Below are positions 27,701-38,038 of a DNA stretch of 64,000 nt, piece by piece; position 1 is the first letter of the stretch, and each line of letters begins with the position of its first letter. Under the pieces are notes generated by a model. That model was given only the letters and a program-made list of their open reading frames with translations, was not told the origin of the DNA and ran no database searches. Both the position numbers and the translations under genes were made by a program. Location of the stretch: assembly GCF_019059575.1 (NCBI RefSeq), contig NW_024882303.1:186001-250000 (forward strand). Direction: 5' to 3'. This stretch comes from Amphibalanus amphitrite (Eukaryota > Arthropoda > Thecostraca > Balanomorpha > Balanidae).

Positions 27701-30700
27701 ATGTGCCACCATCCCTGCCACCCTCTCCGAAATCCTCTGACTGACCCGTCCTTCTCGATGCCTAGCCTCCTTGACACTTCCCTTTGACACCATTATCTTA
27801 CACCCGTTCTGTGTCTGCGTTTCGCGCAGGCTCACTGCTCGGCCGTCCTCCTGCGCTGGACGAATTCAACATCCCTCACTCGCTGGCGCTCCTCGAGGAT
27901 CGCAACATGATATGTACGGCGGACAGAGAGAACGGCCGCGTCGTCTGTTTCCGCGCCTCCGACCTGAGTGCCACGGACGTTACCATCAACTGGCAGCGCT
28001 CGAGGATCTACGGCCTGGCGTACTCCCCGCGCGATGGAGGCGCCCTCTTTGTCGTCAATGGACCCAACTATGCCGGCAATAAGGTCCAGGGGTGAGTAGG
28101 GGTGATGGGATGGAGGGGAGGAAGGATAGAGTTGAGTGGGGGGGGGGTGATGGGACGCAGAGGGGTAAGTGTGGGGTGGAGGTGGGGTCAGGGCTGGGGG
28201 TGTTAGAATAGAGGGGATTTCACGTTACGGGGATGAGTGAGGAAGTGCTGGGGCTGTGGGGAGTGCCACTTTTTGTCCAGACGCTGACGTGTTGTGTTCC
28301 GCTAGGCAGGGTTGTGCTTGACTCATGAGTCGAGTCAGAAATTTGACTCAACTCTGACTCAAATGAGTCAGATTTGAGTCGAGTCGGATAAAATGTTGAG
28401 CTGTTGAGTTGAGTCAGAGTTGAGTCGGACAAAAATATTAAGGTGTTAGGTTGAGTCAGAGTTGAGTCAGTAAAATAACTTTTGACATTGAGTTGAGTCA
28501 AAAACATTTAGGAACATGAGTCAGCTGACTAAACTTTCTAGAAGCAATATATAGTGTAATTTTTCATTCTCCCCTGCTCAACAACTTAGGCCTGGCCCTG
28601 CTGCCGGATTTTTTCACCCCCCCCCCCCCCGCTCAACAACTTTTTTATCTGAGTCAATTTTGAGTCAACACACTTGACTCAACAAAAAATTTGAGTCAAG
28701 TTTGAGTCAACTCATATTTTCATTGAGCCGCTTGAGTCATGAGTCGAGTCAAGGGAAAAAATCAGCTCCTTGTTTGAGTCAGAGTTGAGTCAGGGCATTC
28801 TGAAATTGAATGATGAGTCGAGTCGGCAATTTTTTTTGAGTCGAGCACAACCCTGCCGCTAGGGCCGTCCTGTAATGGACTGATGACACGTCCGTCCCGT
28901 GGTGCTCATTATGGTCATTATGCTCATTACTACAGTCGGTACATGCGTTGCATATATTACGACACATTCGCTATTTCTAAAAGGTTACGTGATGGCTAAT
29001 CAATACCCATTTCCGTTACTACTAGGCAGGCATCGGTAGGATTGTGATTGCAGGATTGCAAAATCCTGATTGCATTCCTTTTTGGTGGATTGCACCTGGA
29101 TTTGAAATCCATTCCAAAAAGCAGGATTTGATTGCGGATTGGATTGCATCATACTTCCAATTTTTGCAATCCAATTGTGTTTTGATTAGTGCTTTGTGTG
29201 CAATTGTGTTTGATTAGTGCTTTGAAATGGTTTGTTGCGATTGAAAATTATGAGATCGGCTTCATCGGCTTAATGTACTTTGCTATCAAGGGTTTTACAT
29301 CGAAACTTGAAATAATTTAAACGCTTTTAATTTAAACGCTCAAAATAATTTACGCTGATGAACTACATGGGAAGGGCAAAATTACGTATTTGAGGGTGAG
29401 TTTTAAAAATATAAAACACTGGTTGGGTAGAGGTTTAAATGTGGGGGTGTTTGAGGCAAAAAATATTTCCCATAAAATACCTGTGCCTTAGATAGGAATT
29501 ACTCGCAAGACTAGGTACTAGAAATGGGTGATTTGGGGATGGAGGCACGGCCCTATGCCCCCATCCCTCCCTCAGATCCACTAGTGCACATAATAATACA
29601 GCAGGATTGCAAAAAAGGATTGCGGATTTGATCACAATCCAAGTGAAAAAAGGGGATTGCGGGTAGGAATGCAATCCACGTCGGCACTAGGAATGTGAAT
29701 TGGGAATGCAATCCTTTCAAAAAGGATTTTACCGATGCCTGCTACTAGGCGAGCATATAGCAATGTGAGAATGAACGGTAAAAAAGCTTCGTTGTTTTTA
29801 TATTCACTTTGTTCTCATGTTTCTGGCCGATGGTCTAACCCTCCTCTCTCTTCCCCCAGTTACGTGGTGAGCGTGACGTCCAAGAGCGTGACTTCCACGT
29901 TCAGTCCGGACGGTAACGGCCTCTCGAATCCGCACGACGTGGCCGTATCCCGGGACGGCACGGCCGTCTATGTGGTCGAGCTGAACCCTCGCAAGGTGTG
30001 GCGCTTCAACGTCGGTGAGTATGGGAAGGGGCAGTGTATCAGCCGGTTGGGAATGGTAGACCGTCGGACGGTCGGCAATGGGAATCAGCTGGGATTCAGT
30101 GTGCTGTGGAGTGTTGATCGCCTCTTTTACTTTTTTAACGGCTGGTATTTGCGAATGTGTGCGTCATTTTTTTTTACATTGCCGTTTTCGCTTCAGTCGT
30201 ATGTTTTGTGGCACATGTGTTTGTGGCATGCTATTACACAGTAAATTCAGCTAGCTTTTCCATACTTGCCGCCCTCCTCCGTGTTTTTCCTCGGCATTGT
30301 TCTGTTCATTGTTTTGTGATGATGGCGCTTGTCTTTCCGCGCCATGCTGGCTATTTGTTGTAGTGCCCCTTATTTTGTTGCATTTCCATGTAACGCTTTA
30401 TCGTCTGTTTGAACTGAAGTGCCTATTTGGTCCACCGTGTCCGTCCAGCCTGTCGTGCTTGCCCTGCCTTTCGTGCATGTCGTATGCCCGGCCTGAACGT
30501 CTCCCTCTCCGTTCCCCATTGGCACAGACGGTCCCCACACTGCTCAGAAGAAGTCGAACCTGCAGACGAGCGCAGGTAAGATCTCGAGGCCAAACGCTGG
30601 TTAAAGGACAGGGAGAGGTGGCTTACGACTGCAGCAGTTGGGATGCGGCCTATGTGGATAAAATTCACACACGTTTTTGTAGGCTGATACGAATGTCTGG

Positions 30701-33700
30701 GCTGATTCGAATATCGAGCTCTCTTAGGAGGTGGCATCGTTACATGGCTTAGATTCAATGTTTGCTTTTTGTCCTTTCAGTAATGGCTCGTGCCTCGTAT
30801 TTTGTTACGGCGCTATCGGTTGTCGTTATTTGAACAATGCATCGTCGAATAGTTCAGCCATATATTAACTTGAGGATGATAGTTCCACAAGTGGTCTTAA
30901 TGTTCACCACCAATCAAACCGCCGATCATCAGAGCCGTTTTACTTACTCGGGGTAAACCGCTGTGTTTTTCTGTTCCAGCTGCTGGCGTAGCGGGAGGCG
31001 TTCAAGGTTAGTAATGGTCTTTGGATTACCAAGGACACATATTATATTTCACCGCTCGTACTGGGCATAAGCTTTACGAGTACGTTTAGCATCGTTATTT
31101 TCTCAAATATCACTAAGATCGTAGTATCCAGATCTTTTAATGGCTGCAATCCTATCAACATACCTAGAATTTGCGGCCATCAAAGCTGTGTGCTAGTGTG
31201 TCATTGTTAATATTTTCTTTCTAACCTTTCATGGAATTCAGCACTCTGCTCGGCCACATCGACGCACTAATCCACTCTCTCCCTCTCTGTAGACCCCACC
31301 GTTGAGTTTGTCAAGTCGCCGGACGCTGCTGGCGGCGACTCGGCGGCGCCGTCCCTCTCCGGGCACGCTAAGCTGGCGATGGCAGCCCTGTTCGGCGTCC
31401 CGGTGGTGCTGTTCGTGGTCATCATGGCCGTGCTGCGACTCAGGAAGAGAAGTAAGTTCGGGGACTGTAGTTAGGGGAGGAGGGTGGGTCCCTGTACTGG
31501 GCAACTGAGTATTAATGCGGAAAATGTGGTGGTTAGGAGGAGACGGCCAAGAAGACCGCGCCGACGCTCCAGCCAAGGTGTATGAGGGTCGAAATTTGGA
31601 TAAATTAGTATTAGCACATATGTACCTCTGCAGATAACCGGGTGCAGGAGTCTGTGGTGTGGTGCCTTTCCTCCTCACTTCATGATCCTGGCAATAGCGA
31701 TGTTTGGTGCACTGCGGAGCGGCGGGAGGCGCTGATTGGGTGATAATGCGCAGTTTTCGCAGACGAATGCGTCTCTCATTCTCTACTCCCCTGCTAACGG
31801 TACCACAGAATAGAGGCTACAAAGGATTTTGTGTTGCAAGATTTCCGCCCAAAATATCTGCAATTCTGCGGGTACCTTCATGCTTACACAATAACACATA
31901 TTACCCGCAGTGACTGTGATGATGTCTGTTTTTTTAGCCCAAATAATTTTGTTATGGCTAGCGATTGTCAAGAGAAACGTACTGCTATTTTATTTAAGGA
32001 CATGCCTTGTATATTGTCCTCGCTTCTTACATTGTTTTGCCCGAAATCCGCCTGGAGTTCGAATGTCATTTAAATTTGGCCCAGGATAAAGGTATTTAAA
32101 CTTTGTGGCCCAGGTTCGAGGCTTGAGGACAGCACGCCGTTTGACCCGCCCACTTAACTGGGTCAGCTGGCATATGGATCTGTATCCTGACCTCAGAGGT
32201 CACTGATCGGTATGAGATCCTGAAGTAAGGTATGGACCCGTCGCTATGGCTCACAATGGCGCGCACGTTTTTTCACGAACGTCTTGTTCATTAAGGTACG
32301 AAACGGTGAAATAGTCGTACCCCCCTCAGCTTGATCGTGACTTATGTAGAAACCCACCTGGTTCGGCCAGGGTCAAATAGACACTCGCGGAAAACAGTCT
32401 TACCCGTCCATTCTTTGAATTAGACAGGTTAATTCATGGAATAATGTAAGATTATTTATGAATTAGTTTTATCACCGTGAAGGTCGCGCGCCCCGTGTTA
32501 GACACTGGTCGACCGGAGAGCTCTGATTCTTAACCCGCGCACCGACGGGGGTCTGCGCCAACTTCGCACCGACGGGGGGGGGATGACCGCCCCCCCCCTG
32601 AGATCTCGAAAACGAAGCAACATAGCGACAAGCGGTAAACGGCATCGGATACGCACGGACAAGGTCTACAATTTTTACAAAGGTCATTTTCAGGTCAGGT
32701 CAAAGATGACGTCACAGGGGTCAAAAAAGTCAAAATGGCGGCGCTATATATGGAGAGTGTTTTTCTCGAATAACTTTCGAACTAGTCAAGATAGAAACAA
32801 TCTAAGGGCATCATCGTGATCCTCACGTCAATCCGCATCGAATGATATATATGTTGACCTCGAAAGGTCAAGGTCAAAGGTTGACCTCAGGTCACGTGAC
32901 CTCGAGGTCATCATGTATATCATTCGATGCGTCTTGACGAGCTGAACACAATGAGACCATCCGCGCGGCTGTATCTTGTTCCTGTATGGAGTTATTGGCA
33001 AAAAAAAACTTTGGTGACCTTTGATGACGTCACATGACCTTACAGCTGCCCAACAGCAAAACAGACCTCAAGGTAGTGAAGGTTGATCGTATATGAAGTC
33101 ATGTATGGTATATGGGGCCATTCCGACCCGTTTTAGTGGTAAAAACAGGGAGTTGATTTTTCCTCCATTGACTTATAATGGGGAGGTCAAGAAATTGACC
33201 TGACCTTAGGTCACCGATATCAAAATTCCGAGATATACAAGTTGTAGTTACTAATGACTTGATAAGATCCTGCGACTTTCAAAGGCCTCCGACTTCTACT
33301 GTAGCTCTGGCACGGTGACAAAGTTGCAAAAAAAGTGACTTGAGGTTGGGTCATTCAAAGTGACCTGGTGACCTGACCTTAAAATTTAGGAGGTTCAAAC
33401 TTGCACATCATGTGTAAAATTGATGATAGAATAGTCGTACCAAATTTCGCGGCGCTACGCGCCGCGGTTTTCCCGCTATTCGCGGGGGGGGGGCGGATAT
33501 CCGCCCCCCGTCGGTGCGCGGGTTAAGCTCCACGACGGGATGTGTTCGGACATATACCCACCCCTACTGGATGTGCAGGGCCACCGACGAAGCGAGCTGA
33601 GGATCACCGCCTGGTGGTCCTGAGCCCGGTGCAGCAGGGCCCCTCTGGCGTCGTCTCCGATGACAATGAAAACGCTTCAACAATCTAGGCATACACAGGT

Positions 33701-34460
33701 TTTAGACTTTTTACAGCTATTTTCTCATAACAGGTACGTTTGCAAAGAAATATAATGCTTGGGTAATTTTCCAACTACCATGCTTCCAACAAAAGGAAAA
33801 GACAGAGGGATAAATAAAAGGAGCTTCAACATTGCTTGACCCGTTACCGCCCTTGGCGTCAAAAATGGTCGCTGCACTGCACTGGGAGGGCTGACCTGTC
33901 CACGTCGTTCATGTGATTGGCTTTCCAGACCCTCTGAGCCGCTGGGAGGGATGCTTGGACTCAAACATGCAGCCCCAAGAGACATCTCTCACAGGAACTA
34001 GATTTGGCAGGGTGGCGATTTTCTAACATCACGACGTGAGGACTATCAAAGTCAATTTCCGCTTGCCAATGTTGTCATTATGAACAAAAATGATGTCATA
34101 AGGTGAAAGGGAAATGTTCATTCAATCATTCCTATCAAGCCTTATCGCTTTGCTTAATTGGTTTATGGTTTACACCAGCCGCGAAATTTGGATAGACCAA
34201 TTTCGACATCCCCAATGGGTCACTTTTAATGCACGTGCGGAACAAAGGTTTCAAACTTGTTTCCATTACAAAAGATCGGGAATTACCGTGGCGATCGCGC
34301 TACGGTTGGGTTGCTACTGCACGTGCGCACGTGGAGAGGTCGCTTCCAGATCTGGAGAACGGCTGGGCCGATTGCGTTCAAGCTTGGTATCCAGATAGGT
34401 ACAGTGAAGAGATAACGGGAAAAGTCAGTTTGAACCCAGATTGTTTCTCTCGCCCTCCCT

Positions 34461-34540
<80 letters not shown>

Positions 34541-34618
34541 ATCTCTATCTCTATCTCTATCTCTATCTCTATCTCTATCTCTATCTCTATCTCTATCTCT
34601 ATCTATCTCTCTCTCTGG

Positions 34619-34680
<62 letters not shown>

Positions 34681-35248
34681 TCCCTCTCCCTCTCCCTCTC
34701 CCCCCGGACGGTTCTCGAGCCAGGTCAATCGATTGTGGCCGGGCACCTGAACCGTGTGGGCGTCCCGGTACCGACCGGCGCTCTACCTCCTCCGCTCTGC
34801 AAACCGGCCGTGATCGTCTCCCGCTCCTCTCCCCAGCTGTCTGTGACCCGTGGTCGACCCTGTACCGTCCGTCCTAAACCCTGTCAGCAAGAGAGAACAT
34901 GACCACGCAGCCGTCCTCTCAAAGCGGCGCCTCCAATGGGAGTGTGAGGCTTTTGTAACCGGACCCTACCTACAGACTATGACACGGCTGCTCCACTTTG
35001 ACTGATGGGTCGCCTCTCGTCGGCTGTGTCCTGTCTAACCACGGGTCTATTTCGGATTTCCCACAGACCAGCGGCGAAGGTTCTTCCTGCATAACCTGAA
35101 CGACGGCCCCGGTCACCGCAAGACCCTCGACTCGCTGCTGGGAACCAAGTCCCGCCAGGGCTTCGAGCCGCTCGCCACCCAGGATCTAGACGACGACTCA
35201 GATAGTGATGTAGAGGAGTTCATCGCTAAGATCAAGTCGCGCACCTGA
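3273..35248 (+). CDS. PAM: bifunctional peptidylglycine alpha-amidating monooxygenase, 17 coding exons
   Basis: Converts glycine-extended peptides to amidated peptides in the secretory pathway: PHM (copper, ascorbate, O2) hydroxylates the C-terminal glycine and PAL (zinc) releases glyoxylate. Exons read from splice sites and matching phases: 3273-3431, 14179-14345, 16121-16259, 20480-20615, 20921-21039, 21807-21957, 23233-23429, 24085-24244, 24667-24901, 25556-25628, 26656-26875, 27830-28091, 29860-30014, 30528-30575, 30980-31006, 31293-31451, 35067-35248. They total 2589 nt, that is 862 residues plus TGA, with no break. The order is signal peptide, PHM, linker, PAL, membrane segment, tail, as in vertebrate PAM. 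The start ATG begins a hydrophobic leader and follows a candidate acceptor (TGTTCTCAG), so an untranslated 5' exon is likely. Exons 10 and 15 are short; the exon 8 acceptor has a weak pyrimidine tract. Confidence 0.93.
6960..7400. repeat. AGGTCA/TGACCT-rich repeat, diverged relative of the TTAA elements
   Basis: Dense AGGTCA and TGACCT hexamers, ATGACGTCAT, and a stretch near 7190-7245 (GGTCACCTAACGTCAGGTC, then CCATTATAAGCCGATGGGG) that parallels the interior of the elements at 32534-33522 and 49268-50270. I could not find its terminal repeats, so the limits are approximate. Confidence 0.45.
12840..13030. repeat. degenerate tandem repeat, about 65 bp
   Basis: Three imperfect copies of a GC-rich unit with CGGGAGACGGGCGCGAG-like and GTGTGTCTCTGTCTC-like blocks in PAM intron 1. 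Overlapping frames here are repeat translations. Confidence 0.5.
13425..13565. repeat. GGCTCAC/GGCTCAGC minisatellite
   Basis: Irregular tandem GGCTCACGGCTCAGC units in PAM intron 1. Confidence 0.8.
15700..15785. repeat. (CT)n microsatellite
   Basis: CT dinucleotide run with CCCTCT and CTTC flanks in PAM intron 2. Confidence 0.85.
17425..18494. mobile_element. TTAA-flanked element nested in the hAT-like element
   Basis: Terminal repeats AGGTAGTGTGCCA and TGGCACACTACCT with TTAA directly outside both ends (17421-17424 and 18495-18498). TTAA duplications are used by piggyBac and Kolobok elements. No transposase is seen; a 77-bp perfect inverted repeat lies inside. Nesting shows it inserted after the surrounding hAT-like element. 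Confidence 0.7.
17736..17957. repeat. perfect 77-bp inverted repeat (hairpin)
   Basis: 17736-17812 and 17881-17957 are exact reverse complements by eye, GC-rich, with a 68-bp spacer. The spacer end repeats the GCGGTAGACCGCGCCCAAAG block in direct orientation (about 17858-17879, matching 17727-17747). Confidence 0.85.
18530..18800. repeat. two-copy tandem repeat, about 140 bp
   Basis: Two diverged copies, each with a GCACATG(C/A)GCA block, an AGA(C/T)..GAGAA(T/C)GGCT block and a final TAGGGT(G/C) block. A related stretch (GCGCACGTGGAGAGGTCGC, AGATCTGGAGAACGGCTGG) occurs at about 34310-34400 in PAM intron 16, so it belongs to a dispersed family. Confidence 0.5.
21679..21735 (+). repeat. truncated duplicate of the PAM exon 6 start
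   Basis: A pyrimidine tract, CAG acceptor and about 50 bp of exon-like sequence (AACCAGACTCTGTTGGAGAC then CGCGGTAACCCGCAGT) copy the true exon 6 start at 21804-21857, 125 bp downstream. Read in the exon frame the copy meets a stop soon after, so it is a pseudo-exon head, not part of the coding set. Confidence 0.85.
23136..23232 (+). repeat. truncated duplicate of the PAM exon 7 start
   Basis: CAG plus GCGCCACCTCGGCTGACGAG and on through GTAACCTGTATGTCACG (23154-23202) copy the true exon 7 start at 23230, 76 bp downstream, with only a few substitutions. The copied piece covers EMCNLYV, which contains the copper-ligand methionine. Use of the upstream acceptor would add 76 nt and shift the frame. 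Confidence 0.88.
23430..24084 (+). repeat. PAM intron 7 with poly-C and (CA/CG)n microsatellite
   Basis: No exon. A poly-C run followed by (AC)n and (GCAC)n lies at about 23978-24018, close to the exon 8 acceptor. Confidence 0.6.
25640..25705. repeat. GGGCTGTGGGCCGCT minisatellite
   Basis: About four imperfect 15-17 bp units start just downstream of the exon 10 donor. Confidence 0.75.
26876..27829 (+). other. PAM: PAM intron 11
   Basis: AT-rich with no exon. Positions 27600-27780 are a degenerate repeat of CTGACAC(T/C)TTCC-like units (period roughly 24 bp) before the exon 12 acceptor. Confidence 0.5.
28307..28855. mobile_element. hAT-like MITE with 8-bp target duplication
   Basis: Ends are CAGGGTTGTGCT and AGCACAACCCTG. 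CCGCTAGG lies at both flanks (28299-28306 and 28856-28863). The interior is dominated by TTGAGTC/GACTCAA repeats in both orientations, giving strong self-complementarity, plus a poly-C tract near 28616-28630. No coding capacity. Confidence 0.85.
29027..29741. mobile_element. hAT-like MITE with 8-bp target duplication
   Basis: Ends are CAGGCATCGGTA and TACCGATGCCTG. CTACTAGG lies at both flanks (29019-29026 and 29742-29749). The interior repeats GGATTGCAATCC-type motifs near both ends. No coding capacity. It sits only 164 bp from the previous element's duplication, in the same PAM intron, and shares the CTAGG part of its target. Confidence 0.85.
32534..33522 (+). mobile_element. TTAA-flanked MITE, copy 1
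   Basis: Terminal repeats CCCGCGCACCGACGGGGG and its reverse complement, with TTAA directly outside both ends (32530-32533 and 33523-33526). About 989 bp with no transposase frame; piggyBac- or Kolobok-type by target. The interior has about 19 AGGTCA/TGACCT hexamers by my count, including TCAAGGTCA, and several GATGACGTCA. A second copy lies at 49268-50270 in the opposite orientation. Confidence 0.85.
34440..34705. repeat. (CT)n/(CTCTAT)n/(CTCTGT)n/(CCCTCT)n microsatellite
   Basis: A compound pyrimidine microsatellite upstream of the last PAM exon. The long serine/leucine or tyrosine frames across it are repeat translations. Confidence 0.9.
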
Positions 35249-37420
35249 GAGGTAGGCTTGGACGGTCCGCGATTGGACAGTCCTGGGAGGGGTCAGTGAG
35301 GTAGGAGAATTGAGGCGGGTTTCGCGGTGGACAGGACCGCAGTGATGAACTGAAGCGGTGGTGACGCTGGACAGTGGTGACGCAGGTGATGTGTCTCACG
35401 GACTGACTGTCGGTGGTACAGTGACGGTACGGTAGTTGTGCTGCGGGAGGTGGTGACTGCCGGCACTGGACCGCAGCACAATGGTGACAGTGAGGATGGT
35501 GAGTGCAGTGGACTTCAGTGAAGTGGTGACAGGATGGTGGTTGTGACGAATGGTGCGGAACTTCTGCAACTGCAGTGGTGACAGGTGGTTGTGATGAATG
35601 GTGCGGAACCACAGGACAGGACGACTGGAATGGTGTGGCAGAGTGGCTGTATGATTAGCTCACGGCGCTACGCTGCCTTGGCTGGCTGGAATCTGCCACT
35701 CCCAGTGCATGGAGCCTGCCCCTACCTGGGCACATGGAAAATGCCCCTGCCAGGGTCTGGAACCTATATCCATGCCAGCGCATGAGATCTGATAACTGAT
35801 AAGTCCATGTGTCGACCGTGCCATTCTTTCCCTGCCGGTGCTGGCTGCGTCTCACGCAGACCGATACTACTTACGAGTAAGCTGAGAGAACCGACTGCGG
35901 TCGCCCTACTTAGCACTATTAGACCGAGACGAAGACGAACACCAAACTACTTACCGGGCTTACAGGGCTGTTTCATTGACACATTCTGTCGTGATGCTTC
36001 TTGGCTTTGTATGACTTTTTTCGTACTCCTTGCTTTTACATTCCTTGATGGTCGTGCAGCCTCGTAAAGATAACTGTCACAAACTTAGCCTTAAGCCGTT
36101 TTCCAACTCCCAGAATCTGTTATATTTCCACACTACTTACCTTACCTAACCCAAAATGACGACCTGTATGGCTGCTGCACCCATCCGCATCCAACCTTAC
36201 GGCTACGAACGTTGGCTGCGGGTGCGAGAAAGAGCGATCCACCGCGCCGTCTTTTCTGTGGCCTGTGGTCACCAAATGCGGTCGATAACTGACCGTGAAT
36301 GCGAGTCGGTCGCGCTCTCATTGCCGCACATCTAGGAACAGTGACGAATTACTGTGTCGAAGGAGAGGGCCGTACAGACCGGTGCACTTACCGGAGACTG
36401 TATATAGGGCCTTGCCGGAGACCGGTCTATGCCTTCCTGTTCTCCGCCGATCTGAGTTTTAACCTCTGTCGTAGGCAGGGCTGTCTGTGTGTCTGCCTAT
36501 TCGTCTGTCCATGTGTTTGGGTAGATGTTCGTCGAGTTTCTCCCCGGCTACCTTATTTGGCGTCGTTCGCCGCTCTATCCGAATCTTTCCATAATAGGCG
36601 ATGGTGTTTGGTTTCGCTGTTTTTCAGTTGGATGTAAGATGTGGCGACACTGGTATTTTACCCCGTTCGCTGATAGACAGTGACCTTGAAGGAGTAAGGA
36701 TCTAGGCAGCGAGCAAGTGTTGTTGAAGCCTTTTTTGCTTTTAGCAGCACAATTCTGATGGTGCTGATTTGGAAGGCATTCATACCTAGCACACGGGGTT
36801 GTTGGCTGGAATCGTACTATTTTATTCATTGGTTTTGGTATTTTATTTTAATATATTTAAATATCGTTATTAGTGAACAATAACGTGAATAAATGTGAAT
36901 CTTTCTACGTTTTGTTTTTCGCTTACGTAGTTCGTCAGATCGTTCATATTGAGCGATGTATTGGTACGTTTTCCTGAGCGGTCAGCCCGGGACCCGGCCT
37001 GCGGTGTGCCGGGAGTTGGGACCGGCGTGTTATCGCTCAGTGACAGGTGGCGTGTCACAGCTGGGTGTGGGGGCGGTGTGGGAGCGGTGGGCCCGAGCAC
37101 GCTACCCGGTGGGAGCCCCGAGGGGCCGACGCCATGACTGTCGTGACCTTCAGCGTCTAGCTGCTAGGATTGCGTCTTCCCGCAGTGCGTTGCAGAATCT
37201 AGTGATCCCCCACCCTACCGCGCCACTTCACGTGAAACCCGCTCTTCTAGCCTGATGCGAGTTTGATTTTTATGGCATTTTCTGCGCTTACGAGCATGTC
37301 GTAAATTTTGGACCAGATTCTGGCGGTGTTAGCAAGTGATAGACTGTTGTCTATTTTTTGTTTAGCTGTGGTGAAGGTGAACAGAAACGATAAAGATTTC
37401 TGCATTGCGCGTGCGGCAAT
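35249..37420 (+). other. PAM 3' untranslated region and intergenic space
   Basis: Positions 35330-35600 carry degenerate GTGGTGAC-type repeats. A candidate poly(A) signal AATAAA lies at 36888-36893, about 1.64 kb after the stop. No open frame here resembles a known protein. Confidence 0.4.
36888..36893 (+). terminator. candidate poly(A) signal for PAM
   Basis: Canonical AATAAA in an AT-rich stretch and the best-placed hexamer I noticed downstream of the PAM stop. Not proven. Confidence 0.3.
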
Positions 37421-37423
37421 TTA

Positions 37424-38038
37424 GTGTCGATTATTGTGCATTCCTACCAACTACATTACTGTATGCCAGCTGCCATAGCCGGCAGAACGGGGAGGGCACC
37501 GGGGCACCGTGCCCCCTTTGATTTTGGCATTTTAACATTAGCCCTATGGGCGTTGCATGGAAAGAATGGAACCAAAAGTCGACAGTGCCTCCCCTTGATT
37601 GAAGGTGTTCCGCCGCTATTGCCAGCTGCCGCCAAAGACCGTGATAAGCCGTTCGCTTCGTGGACTAGTTCCTCTGAGAACGTCGTATCAGCCGTTACAC
37701 AATCTGTATTGAGGTCGATGCTGCAGTCTGCGATCGCGACTTCAAAAATACAGTTCCGAACCTCAACACGTGGACAGAGGAGGTACGGTGAGGAAGCCGG
37801 TCAATTCTCTCTGGAACAGATCGACAAGGGAATTCCCAGCGGGCTACCGGACAACACCGACCTTCAGGGGCGTTTAGTGCACCGGAAGATCCAGGAATAT
37901 TCGCTACGAATTGGCGCCGACATTCCGACTCATGTAATGCAAATTCGCAGTTTCTCAAGCAGCCATCTGTTGTTTTCTGGACTGGCTTTCGATTTATTCA
38001 CGGAAGAGAACCCGGTTAGCAAAGGTAATCGCACGTAA
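37424..38038 (+). other. 204-codon open frame in intergenic space, probably not a gene
   Basis: It lies between the convergent PAM and PAL genes and overlaps the likely PAL 3' untranslated region on the other strand. I see no signal peptide, membrane segment or known motif. Chance is the more likely explanation. Confidence 0.12.
37993..37998 (-). terminator. candidate poly(A) signal for PAL
   Basis: TTTATT on the plus strand (AATAAA on the minus strand), about 555 nt past the PAL stop. Confidence 0.3.

Larger units (their letters stand above)
24085..30014 (+). other. PAM: PAM exons 8-13: linker and PAL domain
   Basis: Exon 8 encodes a Gln/Pro/Glu-rich linker. PAL spans about 410-725 and is a six-bladed propeller family. 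Residues matching the rat active site are present: Arg443 (FHRASRAW), zinc ligands His493 (MPHGL), His602 (IPHSL) and His698 (NPHDV), Tyr562 (DGYCNTR), Arg618 (ADRENGR) and Asp699. The residue two before the last His is Asn where rat has Met784 (numbering recalled, not checked). The segment after it (YVVELNPRKVW) departs from the vertebrate YIGDAHTN form. The lyase looks competent on motif grounds. Confidence 0.9.
31452..35066 (+). other. PAM: PAM intron 16
   Basis: Contains a TTAA element (32534-33522), a dispersed-repeat fragment near 34310-34400 and a CT/CTCTAT microsatellite. No exon is seen. Confidence 0.6.
30528..35248 (+). other. PAM: PAM exons 14-17: stalk, membrane segment and cytosolic tail
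   Basis: Exons 14 (48 nt) and 15 (27 nt) encode a short stalk. Exon 16 (159 nt) holds one membrane helix at about residues 777-797 (LAMAALFGVPVVLFVVIMAVL) followed by RLRKR, giving a type I topology. Exon 17 gives a basic then acidic tail: SRQGFEPLATQDLDDDSDS resembles the vertebrate PAM tail motif SRKGFDRVSTEG plus an acidic run, a trafficking and casein-kinase region in rat. Exons 14, 15 and 16 all start and end in phase 1, so any of them can be skipped without a frameshift. Confidence 0.85.

Noticed and set aside
34229-34902. Long Ser/Leu/Ile/Tyr repeat frames
   Set aside because: Translations of the compound microsatellite upstream of the last PAM exon.
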